A DNA stretch of 5,829 nucleotides from an uncultured Clostridia bacterium (GCA_905236445.1 CAJOPQ010000050.1:1-5829), one strand, 5' to 3'. Counted from the first letter of the stretch, positions 1-5,136 are shown. Translations and numbers: made by a program. The notes: generated by a model from the sequence alone, not told the origin.

Positions 1-87
1 AAATTCCTTACTTATATCTTTAGTGTTGAATCCTTTATTAATTTTATTTTCAATAATTTTCTTTTGTGCATCATTTAGGTCTATAAT
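1..87 (-). CDS. MazG-like nucleotide pyrophosphohydrolase, N-terminal fragment (probable ATT start)
   Basis: Partial gene running off the left edge; only 29 codons are present. The peptide begins IIDLNDAQKKIIENKINKGF and continues with NTKDISKEF. From memory of the family, this resembles the start of clostridial MazG-like proteins (an AQ..I..NK..KGFN.TD...EF pattern before the catalytic EExxE helix), which hydrolyse nucleoside triphosphates to monophosphate and pyrophosphate. The catalytic region lies outside the window. A strong ribosome binding site, AGGAGG on the minus strand (95-100), sits 7 nt before an ATT codon at 85-87. An in-frame TAA occurs just upstream of the site (106-108) and no ATG, GTG or TTG lies in this frame between, so ATT (or the following ATA) is the only plausible start. 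The ATG pair near 71-76 is in another frame that soon stops. The family call is tentative because so little sequence is visible. Confidence 0.55.
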   Translation of the reverse strand, partial: MIDLNDAQKKIIENKINKGFNTKDISKEF

Positions 88-94
88 TGTATAT

Positions 95-100
95 CCTCCT
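95..100 (-). promoter_or_regulatory. Ribosome binding site fixing the ATT start of the MazG-like gene
   Basis: The minus strand reads AGGAGG here, a full match to the anti-Shine-Dalgarno core. It is 7 nt from the ATT codon at 85-87. Its quality and spacing are the main reason to accept a non-ATG start. Confidence 0.7.
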
Positions 101-109
101 CGTTAGTAA

Positions 110-123
110 ATTACTATAGTAAT
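110..123. promoter_or_regulatory. 14-bp perfect palindrome, candidate operator
   Basis: ATTACTATAGTAAT is identical to its own reverse complement. It overlaps the -10 of the candidate minus-strand promoter and its expected transcription start, where a repressor would block initiation. The regulator is unknown. In such AT-rich DNA a palindrome of this size could arise by chance, but its position is suggestive. Confidence 0.35.
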
Positions 124-149
124 ATAACACAGATATTGCGGAAGATAAA
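121..149 (-). promoter_or_regulatory. Candidate promoter of the MazG-like gene (extended -10)
   Basis: On the minus strand a TATATT hexamer (121-126) is preceded by TGT, giving an extended -10. Seventeen nt upstream is a weak -35, TTTATC (144-149). A 14-bp palindrome overlaps the -10 and the expected start of transcription. The weak -35 keeps confidence moderate. Confidence 0.4.
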
Positions 150-224
150 ATATTTTTCTAGCGAAAATGTAAAAATAACTTATAAAAATTTTTTTTAGTT
201 TGCAAAAATATTTTCGATATAAGA

Positions 225-253
225 TTGCAAAATTTTTTAGCAGGTGTTATATT
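225..253 (+). promoter_or_regulatory. Promoter of the NifU-like/GGGtGRT operon
   Basis: TTGCAA (225-230) and TATATT (248-253) are separated by exactly 17 nt, with an extended -10 TGT at 245-247. Long A/T tracts upstream could act as an UP element. Transcription would start near 260, leaving a leader of about 27 nt. This placement excludes the upstream in-frame ATG at 200 as the translation start. Confidence 0.75.
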
Positions 254-286
254 ATTAACAGTCTAAATAACTTAGAGGTGAAAATT

Positions 287-982
287 ATGATAAATGTTTC
301 AAAACATGTTGAAGACATGTGCCCAGTGACTAAGGGTGCAAGGCATGAATCAGCTCCAATCCCAGAAGAGGGAAAGTGGGTTGTTGCTAAAGAAATTAAG
401 GACATTTCTGGTCTAACACACGGTGTTGGTTGGTGTGCTCCACAACAAGGTGCGTGCAAATTAACACTTAACGTTAAGGAGGGAATTATCCAAGAGGCAT
501 TAATAGAGACTGTTGGTTGTTCTGGAATGACACACTCTGCAGCAATGGCAGCAGAAATATTGGCAGGCAAAACAATCTTAGAGGCACTTAATACAGACTT
601 GGTGTGCGATGCTATTAATACTGCCATGAGAGAACTTTTCTTGCAGATAGTATATGGTAGAACTCAGTCTGCTTTCTCAGACGATGGTCTAGAAATTGGT
701 GCAGGATTAGACGATCTTGGCAAAGGTCTATGTTCTCAAGTAGGTACTGTATATTCTACTACACTTAAAGGTCCAAGATATCTAAATATCGCTGAAGGAT
801 ATATTACAAAACTTGCTCTTGATGACAACAGCGAAATAATTGGTTATGAATTTGTAAATCTTGGCAAAATGATGGAAATGATTAAGTCAGGGATGTCTGC
901 TGACGAAGCGTTGAAAGCAAACTTAAAAACTTATGGTCGATATAACGAAGCCAAGAAATATATCGATCCAAGAAAGGAGTAA
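287..982 (+). CDS. NifU/IscU-like iron-sulfur cluster assembly scaffold protein
   Basis: 231-residue cytoplasmic protein whose N-terminal half resembles the NifU_N/IscU scaffold that holds nascent Fe-S clusters. The clearest match is residues 76-95 (VGCSGMTHSAAMAAEILAGK), equivalent to the GC..AI..S......GKT segment of IscU, with Cys78 as the second cluster ligand. The first ligand would be Cys50 (WCAP), with another Cys at 57; Cys107 and Cys149 are candidates for the third. The usual Asp after the first Cys (CGD in IscU) is absent and no HC motif is seen. At 231 residues it is clearly longer than IscU (about 130); the added C-terminal part (about 125-231) ends in a lysine-rich tail. Start at 287 is chosen because AGAGGTG lies 6 nt upstream and the promoter at 225-253 lies between it and the earlier in-frame ATG at 200. 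The next gene follows 3 nt after the stop, so the two are cotranscribed and probably coupled. No cysteine desulfurase gene is nearby. Confidence 0.82.
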   Translation: MINVSKHVEDMCPVTKGARHESAPIPEEGKWVVAKEIKDISGLTHGVGWCAPQQGACKLTLNVKEGIIQEALIETVGCSGMTHSAAMAAEILAGKTILEALNTDLVCDAINTAMRELFLQIVYGRTQSAFSDDGLEIGAGLDDLGKGLCSQVGTVYSTTLKGPRYLNIAEGYITKLALDDNSEIIGYEFVNLGKMMEMIKSGMSADEALKANLKTYGRYNEAKKYIDPRKE

Positions 983-985
983 GTT

Positions 986-1981
986 ATGGTTAATTTTGAA
1001 GGAAAAGAAAAGAGAGAAGCATCTATTAATGCTGCACTAAAAGAGTATGGAATTAAAGATTTGGAAGAGGCAAGGGATATTTGTCTTAACGCTGGCATTG
1101 ATGTAGATAAGATTGTAAGGGGAGTACAGCCAATATGCTTTGAAAATGCTGTATGGGCATACACTCTTGGTACAGCAATTGCAATTAAGAAAGATGTCAA
1201 AACGGCTGAAGAGGCTGGTAAATGGATTGGTGTAGGTTTGCAGGCATTCTGTGTTCCAGGTTCTGTTGCAGATCATAGAAAAGTTGGTCTAGGACACGGT
1301 AATCTAGCATCTATGCTACTTAACGAGAATACTAAATGTTTCTGCTTCTTAGCAGGTCACGAGAGTTTTGCTGCAGCAGAAGGCGCAATTGGTATTGCTC
1401 TTACTGCTAACAAAGTTAGAAAGCAACCTTTGCAAGTAATTCTTAATGGTCTTGGCAAAGATGCAGCATATATCATTTCAAGAGTAAATGGATTTACTTA
1501 TTGCAAGACAGAATATGATCATGCAAAAGCAAAATTAACAGTAACAGAAGTTAAGAAATTCTCCGATGGAGAAAGAAGCAAAGTTAGGGTATATGGTGCT
1601 AACGATGTTAACGAAGGTGTTGCTATCATGGAATATGAAGATGTTGATGTGTCTATTACAGGTAACTCAACCAATCCTACTCGTTTCCAACATCCAGTTG
1701 CAGGAACTTATAAGAAACTTTGCACTGAGAAAGGCAAGGCTTATTTCTCAGTTGCTTCTGGTGGTGGAACTGGTAGAACTCTTCACCCAGACAATATGGC
1801 TGCAGGTCCAGCAAGTTATGGTATGAAAGATACCATGGGAAGAATGCACAGCGATGCACAATTTGCAGGCTCTTCTTCAGTTCCAGCCCATGTAGATATG
1901 ATGGGACTTATTGGAATGGGTAACAACCCAATGGTTGGTGCAACAGTTGCACTAGCAGTTGCTGTTGGCTCTAGAAAATAA
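986..1981 (+). CDS. GGGtGRT family protein (function unknown)
   Basis: 331-residue protein carrying the signature that names the family, GGGTGRT at residues 259-265, in a highly conserved-looking C-terminal stretch rich in Gly, His, Met and Asn (about 255-331, including HPDN, MHSD, PAHVDMMG and GMGNNP). No signal peptide or clear membrane segment is visible, so it is probably cytoplasmic. Cysteines lie at 33, 51, 89, 118, 120, 173 and 246, with many His (97, 104, 125, 179, 236, 267, 288, 302), which would suit metal or cluster binding, but this is inference. The start at 986 has AAAGGAG 6 nt upstream, overlapping the end of the NifU-like gene, which suggests translational coupling. To my knowledge the family has no assigned activity; pairing with an Fe-S scaffold gene suggests it receives, stores or modifies an Fe-S cluster. 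The operon ends at a strong terminator at 1999-2035. Confidence 0.88.
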   Translation: MVNFEGKEKREASINAALKEYGIKDLEEARDICLNAGIDVDKIVRGVQPICFENAVWAYTLGTAIAIKKDVKTAEEAGKWIGVGLQAFCVPGSVADHRKVGLGHGNLASMLLNENTKCFCFLAGHESFAAAEGAIGIALTANKVRKQPLQVILNGLGKDAAYIISRVNGFTYCKTEYDHAKAKLTVTEVKKFSDGERSKVRVYGANDVNEGVAIMEYEDVDVSITGNSTNPTRFQHPVAGTYKKLCTEKGKAYFSVASGGGTGRTLHPDNMAAGPASYGMKDTMGRMHSDAQFAGSSSVPAHVDMMGLIGMGNNPMVGATVALAVAVGSRK

Positions 1982-1998
1982 GGAAATTAAAAAATTGT

Positions 1999-2035
1999 AA
2001 TAACTAGATGATTAAGTCGTCTAGTTATTTTTTTT
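1999..2035 (+). terminator. Rho-independent terminator of the NifU-like/GGGtGRT operon
   Basis: A 13-bp stem (AATAACTAGATGA at 1999-2011 with TCGTCTAGTTATT at 2017-2029, one G-U pair), a 5-nt loop TTAAG and an uninterrupted T-run to 2035. It lies 17 nt after the stop codon. Confidence 0.93.
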
Positions 2036-2043
2036 GAATAGTA

Positions 2044-2073
2044 TTGACAATAATTATTAATTAGTGTTATAAT
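2044..2073 (+). promoter_or_regulatory. Strong sigma-A type promoter of the 182-residue protein gene
   Basis: Perfect TTGACA (2044-2049) and perfect TATAAT (2068-2073) with an 18-nt spacer and an extended -10 TGT (2065-2067). A second TATAAT overlaps at 2073-2078. It starts only 9 nt after the previous terminator. This is the best-matched promoter in the window and predicts high constitutive expression. Confidence 0.88.
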
Positions 2074-2108
2074 ATAATTAGCATAATGACGAAATGGAGG
2101 ATGGAATT

Positions 2109-2657
2109 ATGGCAAATGGATATGGATATGATCCTGAGATGGGAATCATTAGAAAGATAGGTGGCAGTAACAATACCAAACAAGCAGAGGTTGATCCAGC
2201 CGAGATTAATGAAACAGGGATAAATTGTGTCAACAGTCTAAAAGATTTTTTTGCGACTAAATATGCTAAGCAAATTAACGCTTATAACACTGCAAAAGCA
2301 AAGGTAGGTAATGGAATTAAGACTGCAGCTGCAGGTGTTGGTGGGCTTGCTGTTGGTAGTTTTGGATTATTGCCAAACGGCAATGTTAATGATGTGCTTA
2401 TTATTGCAGGTGTTGCAGCATTAGCTGTTGGAGCATATAGAGCAATGAAGAATGCAGTTGTTGCACATGACAAGAAAGAAGAATTAATTAGTAATGAAGA
2501 AGTAAGAGATATTCAGACTGCAACTTTTGCAACTATCGGTGAAGAAACTCTTCCAGAGGACGTCTTTAAATCAGTGTTAGAATATGATGCAGCAAAGAAA
2601 AATGCTGAAATTGCACAAGGCGAATTAGGTGATATTGAGGGAAATATAAGAGAATAA
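2109..2657 (+). CDS. Hypothetical 182-residue protein with a central hydrophobic hairpin
   Basis: I do not recognise this protein. The N-terminus is Gly/Tyr/Asn-rich and polar (MANGYGYDPEMG), followed by a helix-prone stretch at about 30-66. Two small-residue-rich hydrophobic segments (about 70-88, Gly/Ala-rich, and about 94-110, VLIIAGVAALAVGAY) are separated by a short turn, PNGNVND, so they could form a membrane hairpin. The C-terminal 70 residues are charged and probably helical, with EELISNEEVRD and an acidic end. No signal peptide is evident and there is one Cys (40). The start at 2109 is preferred over the in-frame ATG at 2094 because GGAGG (2096-2100) lies 8 nt before it and within the longer version. 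The gene is monocistronic, with a consensus promoter and its own terminator, so it is likely abundant. Hairpin-type membrane association is inference. Confidence 0.75.
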   Translation: MANGYGYDPEMGIIRKIGGSNNTKQAEVDPAEINETGINCVNSLKDFFATKYAKQINAYNTAKAKVGNGIKTAAAGVGGLAVGSFGLLPNGNVNDVLIIAGVAALAVGAYRAMKNAVVAHDKKEELISNEEVRDIQTATFATIGEETLPEDVFKSVLEYDAAKKNAEIAQGELGDIEGNIRE

Positions 2658-2705
2658 AAAAAATTTGTTCCATCTGTATTGCAAACTTTTGAAACTTACT
2701 AAATG

Positions 2706-2742
2706 AAAGAGCTTTATGAGTTTAAAATAAAGTTCTTTTTTT
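2706..2742 (+). terminator. Rho-independent terminator after the 182-residue protein gene
   Basis: A 12-bp stem (AAAGAGCTTTAT at 2706-2717 with ATAAAGTTCTTT at 2727-2738, one G-U pair), a 9-nt loop and a T-run to 2742. It lies about 48 nt after the stop. Confidence 0.8.
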
Positions 2743-2889
2743 ATCTCAATACTTATCCAAGTCTATCGCCATTATTTACTTATGTGTCTAGTTTGGCTAA
2801 TTTTATAGCATGTACTATATATTTCATAATTAAATGTCATCATAGGGAACTATGCTAGGACAAAGATAATGAAAATATTTTTGAATGTA
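2743..2889. other. Intergenic stretch without a supported gene
   Basis: Between the terminator at 2706-2742 and the tspO promoter I find no gene with a ribosome binding site. A 51-codon open frame (2703-2858, plus) crosses it but starts at the terminator and lacks a Shine-Dalgarno. Small dyads are present: TATAG/CTATA (2804-2819) and CATAG-GGAA-CTATG (2841-2854, a GNRA-type loop if transcribed). There is no T-run, so they are not terminators. Confidence 0.5.
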
Positions 2890-2919
2890 TTGAATAATAA
2901 CTAAATAATTGAATATACT
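2890..2919 (+). promoter_or_regulatory. Candidate promoter of tspO
   Basis: TTGAAT (2890-2895) and TATACT (2914-2919) are spaced by 18 nt. TTGAAT also occurs at 2881 and 2909, so the -35 assignment is not unique. The predicted transcript would start near 2926, with a leader of about 15 nt. Confidence 0.5.
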
Positions 2920-2940
2920 ATAACTAGCGAGGGGTAGTAT

Positions 2941-3405
2941 ATGAAAAAAGTAAATATTAAATTATTAATTTTGTCTTTGGCGATTCCACTAGTTGTTGGT
3001 GGTGTGGCAGCACTGATAATTCGAAATCATTTAGGAATATATGATGATCTTAATCTTCCTTCATTTGCTCCACCATATTATGTTTTTGGAATTGTGTGGG
3101 GAATATTGTATGTACTAATGGGTATTTCATTTTATCTTGCTCTAAGAGACAAAAATTGCGATAATGAAATAATTATTCTATTTGCAGTGCAATTATTTTT
3201 TAACTTCTGTTGGCCAATAGCATTCTTTAATTTTAAACTTTTCTGGTTCTCATTTGTATGGTTGTTGGTATTGATGTGCTTAGTTGTATGGCTAACAATC
3301 AAATATTTCAGAATTAATAGAATTGCTGGGTGGTTGCAAATTCCTTATATTGCATGGTTGATATTCGCATCAGTGTTAAATCTTGTAATTGCAATCATGA
3401 ATTAA
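2941..3405 (+). CDS. tspO: TspO/MBR family membrane protein
   Basis: 154-residue, five-helix membrane protein of the TspO/MBR family (bacterial relatives of the mitochondrial translocator protein), which bind tetrapyrroles such as porphyrins and haem. Helices lie at about 6-28, 46-68, 76-97, 101-121 and 130-152. Family hallmarks are visible: LPSFAPPYYVFGIVW (residues 39-53) leading into helix 2, the NFCWP motif (88-92) in helix 3, and AGWLQIPYIAWLIFASVLN (129-147) in helix 5. Length matches the usual 150-160 residues, so it looks complete. The start ATG has GAGGGG (2929-2934) 6 nt upstream. It is a single-gene unit, convergent with the Cys-rich protein gene across a shared terminator. Its role in an AT-rich, probably anaerobic bacterium is uncertain; porphyrin binding, degradation or stress response are the family options. 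Confidence 0.9.
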   Translation: MKKVNIKLLILSLAIPLVVGGVAALIIRNHLGIYDDLNLPSFAPPYYVFGIVWGILYVLMGISFYLALRDKNCDNEIIILFAVQLFFNFCWPIAFFNFKLFWFSFVWLLVLMCLVVWLTIKYFRINRIAGWLQIPYIAWLIFASVLNLVIAIMN

Positions 3406-3408
3406 AAA

Positions 3409-3458
3409 AAAGACTATGAAAATATTAACCCGTAGGGTTAAAATATCATAGTCTTTTT
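3409..3458. terminator. Bidirectional terminator between tspO and the Cys-rich protein gene
   Basis: A long hairpin: outer arms AAAGACTATGA (3409-3419) and TCATAGTCTTT (3446-3456), inner arms TTAACCC (3425-3431) and GGGTTAA (3435-3441), loop GTA, with slightly unequal A/T-rich sequence between. It has an A-run on the left (3404-3411) and a T-run on the right, so it works for both strands. It lies 3 nt past the tspO stop and just past the minus-strand gene's stop. Confidence 0.93.
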
Positions 3459-3459
3459 C

Positions 3460-3588
3460 TTATCTTAAGCCACTTAATAAGTTACCACAGCAGTCGAATG
3501 GACTGCAACATTGTGAGCAGTTATTAAATGCTCCATTACAACTGTAGCAACCACAGCCGCATTGATTTCTAACGTTATTGTTGCACAT
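3460..3588 (-). CDS. 42-residue Cys-rich small protein
   Basis: Small protein of 42 residues with 10 cysteines (positions 2, 10, 12, 14, 17, 24, 27, 28, 33, 34). The N-terminal part is MCNNNVRNQC, then a CGCGCYSC block, then NCSQCC and FDCCGN, and an ordinary end LLSGLR. There is no signal peptide. A minus-strand AAGGA ribosome binding site (3596-3600) lies 7 nt before the ATG, and the gene ends directly at a terminator that works on this strand, so both ends are supported. The Cys pattern could bind zinc, iron or copper (metallothionein-like), hold an Fe-S cluster, or belong to a spore-coat-type Cys-rich protein. A modified peptide precursor is less likely as no radical SAM gene is nearby. 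I do not recognise a named family. A dyad at 3610-3633 lies in its expected leader. Confidence 0.72.
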   Translation of the reverse strand: MCNNNVRNQCGCGCYSCNGAFNNCSQCCSPFDCCGNLLSGLR

Positions 3589-3609
3589 AGTCAAATCCTT
3601 ATTCTCAAA

Positions 3610-3633
3610 TAGCAAAGCAAAATTGCTCTGCTA
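3610..3633 (-). promoter_or_regulatory. Inverted repeat in the leader of the Cys-rich protein gene
   Basis: On the minus strand TAGCAGAGCAA and TTGCTTTGCTA flank a 2-nt centre and pair over 11 bp with one G-U pair; on the plus strand that pair is an A-C mismatch, so an RNA hairpin would favour the minus transcript. It lies 10 nt upstream of the ribosome binding site. There is no T-run after it, so it is not a terminator. It may be a leader hairpin or a DNA operator. Confidence 0.45.
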
Positions 3634-3688
3634 CTATATTGTATTATGCAAAAACATTTTTTGTGCTTATTTTATTGCATTTTCATGC

Positions 3689-3717
3689 TTGATTTTACTT
3701 GAATTATGGTGTAATAT
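3689..3717 (+). promoter_or_regulatory. Promoter of the MBL-fold hydrolase gene
   Basis: TTGATT (3689-3694) and TAATAT (3712-3717) are exactly 17 nt apart. Transcription would start near 3724, leaving a leader of about 35 nt and excluding the in-frame ATG at 3699 as the translation start. Confidence 0.6.
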
Positions 3718-3758
3718 ATTTAACTGGAAAATTGATTGTTTTTTTAAGAGGAATATTA

Positions 3759-4385
3759 ATGCAGGTATTAAGATTAAGGGAAAATTATTTTACAAGTAGA
3801 ACATTTGTTGCCGTTGAGTCTAATGAGGCGATTATAGTAGATGCTGGAGTGGAACTTGATACTGTTCGGCAAGCACTTAATGAGGCCAACAACCCTAAGG
3901 TACTGGCTATACTGCTTACCCATGCGCATTATGACCATATACTTCATTTGCAAGATTATATTAATTATTTTGATTGTGATGTGTATGTTTCTAGCAAAGG
4001 TGTAGATAACTTACAAGACACAGTTGCCAACTACAGTAAGTTTGTCCAATTAGATATTGTTATTGCTGGTGACAGAATTAAGTCTTTGCCACAAAATAAT
4101 AAACTATCAATAGGACATTTTACAGTGGATATACTACATACGCCAGGGCATACTGATGATAGTGTGTGTTACATAATGGCTAATTCTATGTTCACGGGCG
4201 ATACAATATTCTCTAACACAATTGGTAGAACTGACCTTATTAATTCTAGTTATGAACAGATGAAACAATCAATCAAACTACTGAATAATTATACATATTT
4301 GGACAACTATTATCCAGGTCATGGCAAAGTATTTACTGCCAAAGAATTACAAGATCTTATGACATATCTAAAGCAAGTTATGTAA
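3759..4385 (+). CDS. MBL-fold metallo-hydrolase, glyoxalase II-like
   Basis: 208-residue cytoplasmic metallo-beta-lactamase-fold hydrolase. All metal-site motifs are present in order: THAHYDH (His55, His57, Asp59, His60), HTPGHT with His131, FTGDT with Asp148, GRTD (156-159) and YPGHG with His188. These form the binuclear zinc or iron site. The GRTD and PGHG motifs and the 208-residue length match the short bacterial group often annotated as hydroxyacylglutathione hydrolase or YcbL-like; such proteins usually hydrolyse thioesters, but the C-terminal glutathione-binding domain of true glyoxalase II is missing, so the substrate is unknown. The start at 3759 has AAGAGGA (3746-3752) 6 nt upstream; an earlier in-frame ATG (3699) has no ribosome binding site and lies before the promoter -10. 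The gene stands alone, with no convincing terminator after it. Confidence 0.88.
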   Translation: MQVLRLRENYFTSRTFVAVESNEAIIVDAGVELDTVRQALNEANNPKVLAILLTHAHYDHILHLQDYINYFDCDVYVSSKGVDNLQDTVANYSKFVQLDIVIAGDRIKSLPQNNKLSIGHFTVDILHTPGHTDDSVCYIMANSMFTGDTIFSNTIGRTDLINSSYEQMKQSIKLLNNYTYLDNYYPGHGKVFTAKELQDLMTYLKQVM

Positions 4386-4455
4386 ATGTATTAATAACAA
4401 ATCTTACAATAGTGGTATGCAAAATACAAACTTTTCCGATTTTATGTATATATTC

Positions 4456-4484
4456 TTTACATTTTTTGACAAATTGTTTATACT
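4456..4484 (+). promoter_or_regulatory. Promoter of the CrtO-like gene
   Basis: TTTACA (4456-4461) and TATACT (4479-4484) have a 17-nt spacer. A nearby perfect TTGACA (4466-4471) has no well-spaced -10. Transcription would start near 4491. Confidence 0.6.
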
Positions 4485-4512
4485 CTATGTTGTAAAATAA
4501 ATTGCGAAATAG

Positions 4513-4524
4513 TAATTGCAATTA
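4513..4524. promoter_or_regulatory. 12-bp palindrome in the leader of the CrtO-like gene
   Basis: TAATTGCAATTA is self-complementary and touches the ribosome binding site ATAGGGG (4524-4530). It could be an operator or a weak leader hairpin; chance is possible in such AT-rich sequence. Confidence 0.25.
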
Positions 4525-4536
4525 TAGGGGTATAAA

Positions 4537-5136
4537 ATGATTTTATTTCCAGTAATGATACTTATAGCTTGGATAATAATAATTGTATTGAATATTTTGA
4601 TAAGTATGCCAATATATAATTTTTCCGTGTGGTATATAATACTGGCTGTTGTTGGCTCGACTGTAGCAGTTATTGCTATTGATGGAATAACTTCTGGAAT
4701 AGTTAGATTGTTGCCACAAAAATGGTTTAATCCTTTATCTAAAAGATTTAAGGTGTTTCAATGGGAGAAGCCTTTCTATGAAGCAATTGGTATCAAGAAA
4801 TGGAAAGATTTGGTCCCAGAACTAGGACAATTTACTAATTTTAGGAAGAATAAAATAGCAGATCCTTATAGCCCAGAATATGTTTATAGATATTTGCTAG
4901 AATTAGTCTATGGCGAAGTGGGACACATTGCATCTTATTTTACAGGGTTTTTAATCATATTTATTTTTCCGCTTCAATATGCTCTATGTTTTGGAGTCCC
5001 TGTTGCTATTGTTAACCTAATAATGATTGCTATGCCAGTAATGATATTAAGATACAACTATCCTAAGTTGGTTGCTCTATATAGACTAAATCTGAAAAAA
5101 AGTCAAAAGGAGAAACAGAAAATTGATGAAACATAA
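4537..5136 (+). CDS. Membrane protein, CrtO-like (glycosyl-4,4'-diaponeurosporenoate acyltransferase family)
   Basis: 199-residue membrane protein with hydrophobic segments at about 1-23, 32-58, 131-150 and 152-172, and a cytoplasmic-looking middle loop. That loop carries FQWEKPFYEAIGIKKWKD (74-91) followed by VPELG, then a glutamate/histidine region ELVYGEVGH (122-130), and a late RYNYPKL (172-178). From memory this matches the CrtO family, in which the Staphylococcus aureus member adds an acyl chain to the glucose of staphyloxanthin. Many clostridial members are annotated this way without any carotenoid genes, and none are visible here, so the true substrate is probably another lipid or glycolipid. 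The tail (185-199) is Lys-rich. The start has ATAGGGG (4524-4530) 6 nt upstream and its own promoter. The downstream terminator stem begins inside the last codons of the gene. Confidence 0.62.
   Translation: MILFPVMILIAWIIIIVLNILISMPIYNFSVWYIILAVVGSTVAVIAIDGITSGIVRLLPQKWFNPLSKRFKVFQWEKPFYEAIGIKKWKDLVPELGQFTNFRKNKIADPYSPEYVYRYLLELVYGEVGHIASYFTGFLIIFIFPLQYALCFGVPVAIVNLIMIAMPVMILRYNYPKLVALYRLNLKKSQKEKQKIDET

Noticed and set aside
187..240. Near-direct repeat of A/T tract plus AG and TTGCAAAA (187-207 and 225-240) upstream of the Fe-S operon
   Set aside because: Low-complexity A/T tracts explain most of the similarity; an UP element is a simpler reading than an operator repeat.
200..286. N-terminal extension of the NifU-like protein from the ATG at 200
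   Set aside because: No ribosome binding site, and the best promoter (225-253) lies inside this segment; the ATG at 287 has AGAGGTG in place.
2804..2854. Small hairpins (TATAG/CTATA and CATAG-GGAA-CTATG) suggesting a structured RNA or riboswitch
   Set aside because: Stems of only 5 bp in AT-rich sequence, with no terminator or known riboswitch core; not enough to call an RNA element.
2703..2858. 51-codon plus-strand open frame (begins MKELYEF, with a hydrophobic stretch near residues 31-43)
   Set aside because: No Shine-Dalgarno precedes the ATG, and its first codons are the stem of the upstream gene's terminator, so transcripts reading through it should be few. It is kept as a weak possibility only.
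3460..3588. SCIFF-type radical SAM peptide precursor as identity of the Cys-rich protein
   Set aside because: The cysteine spacing does not match the SCIFF pattern as I recall it, and no radical SAM maturase lies in the window.
3699..3758. N-terminal extension of the MBL-fold hydrolase from the ATG at 3699
   Set aside because: It precedes the predicted transcription start and lacks a ribosome binding site; the family normally begins close to the sequence that starts at 3759.
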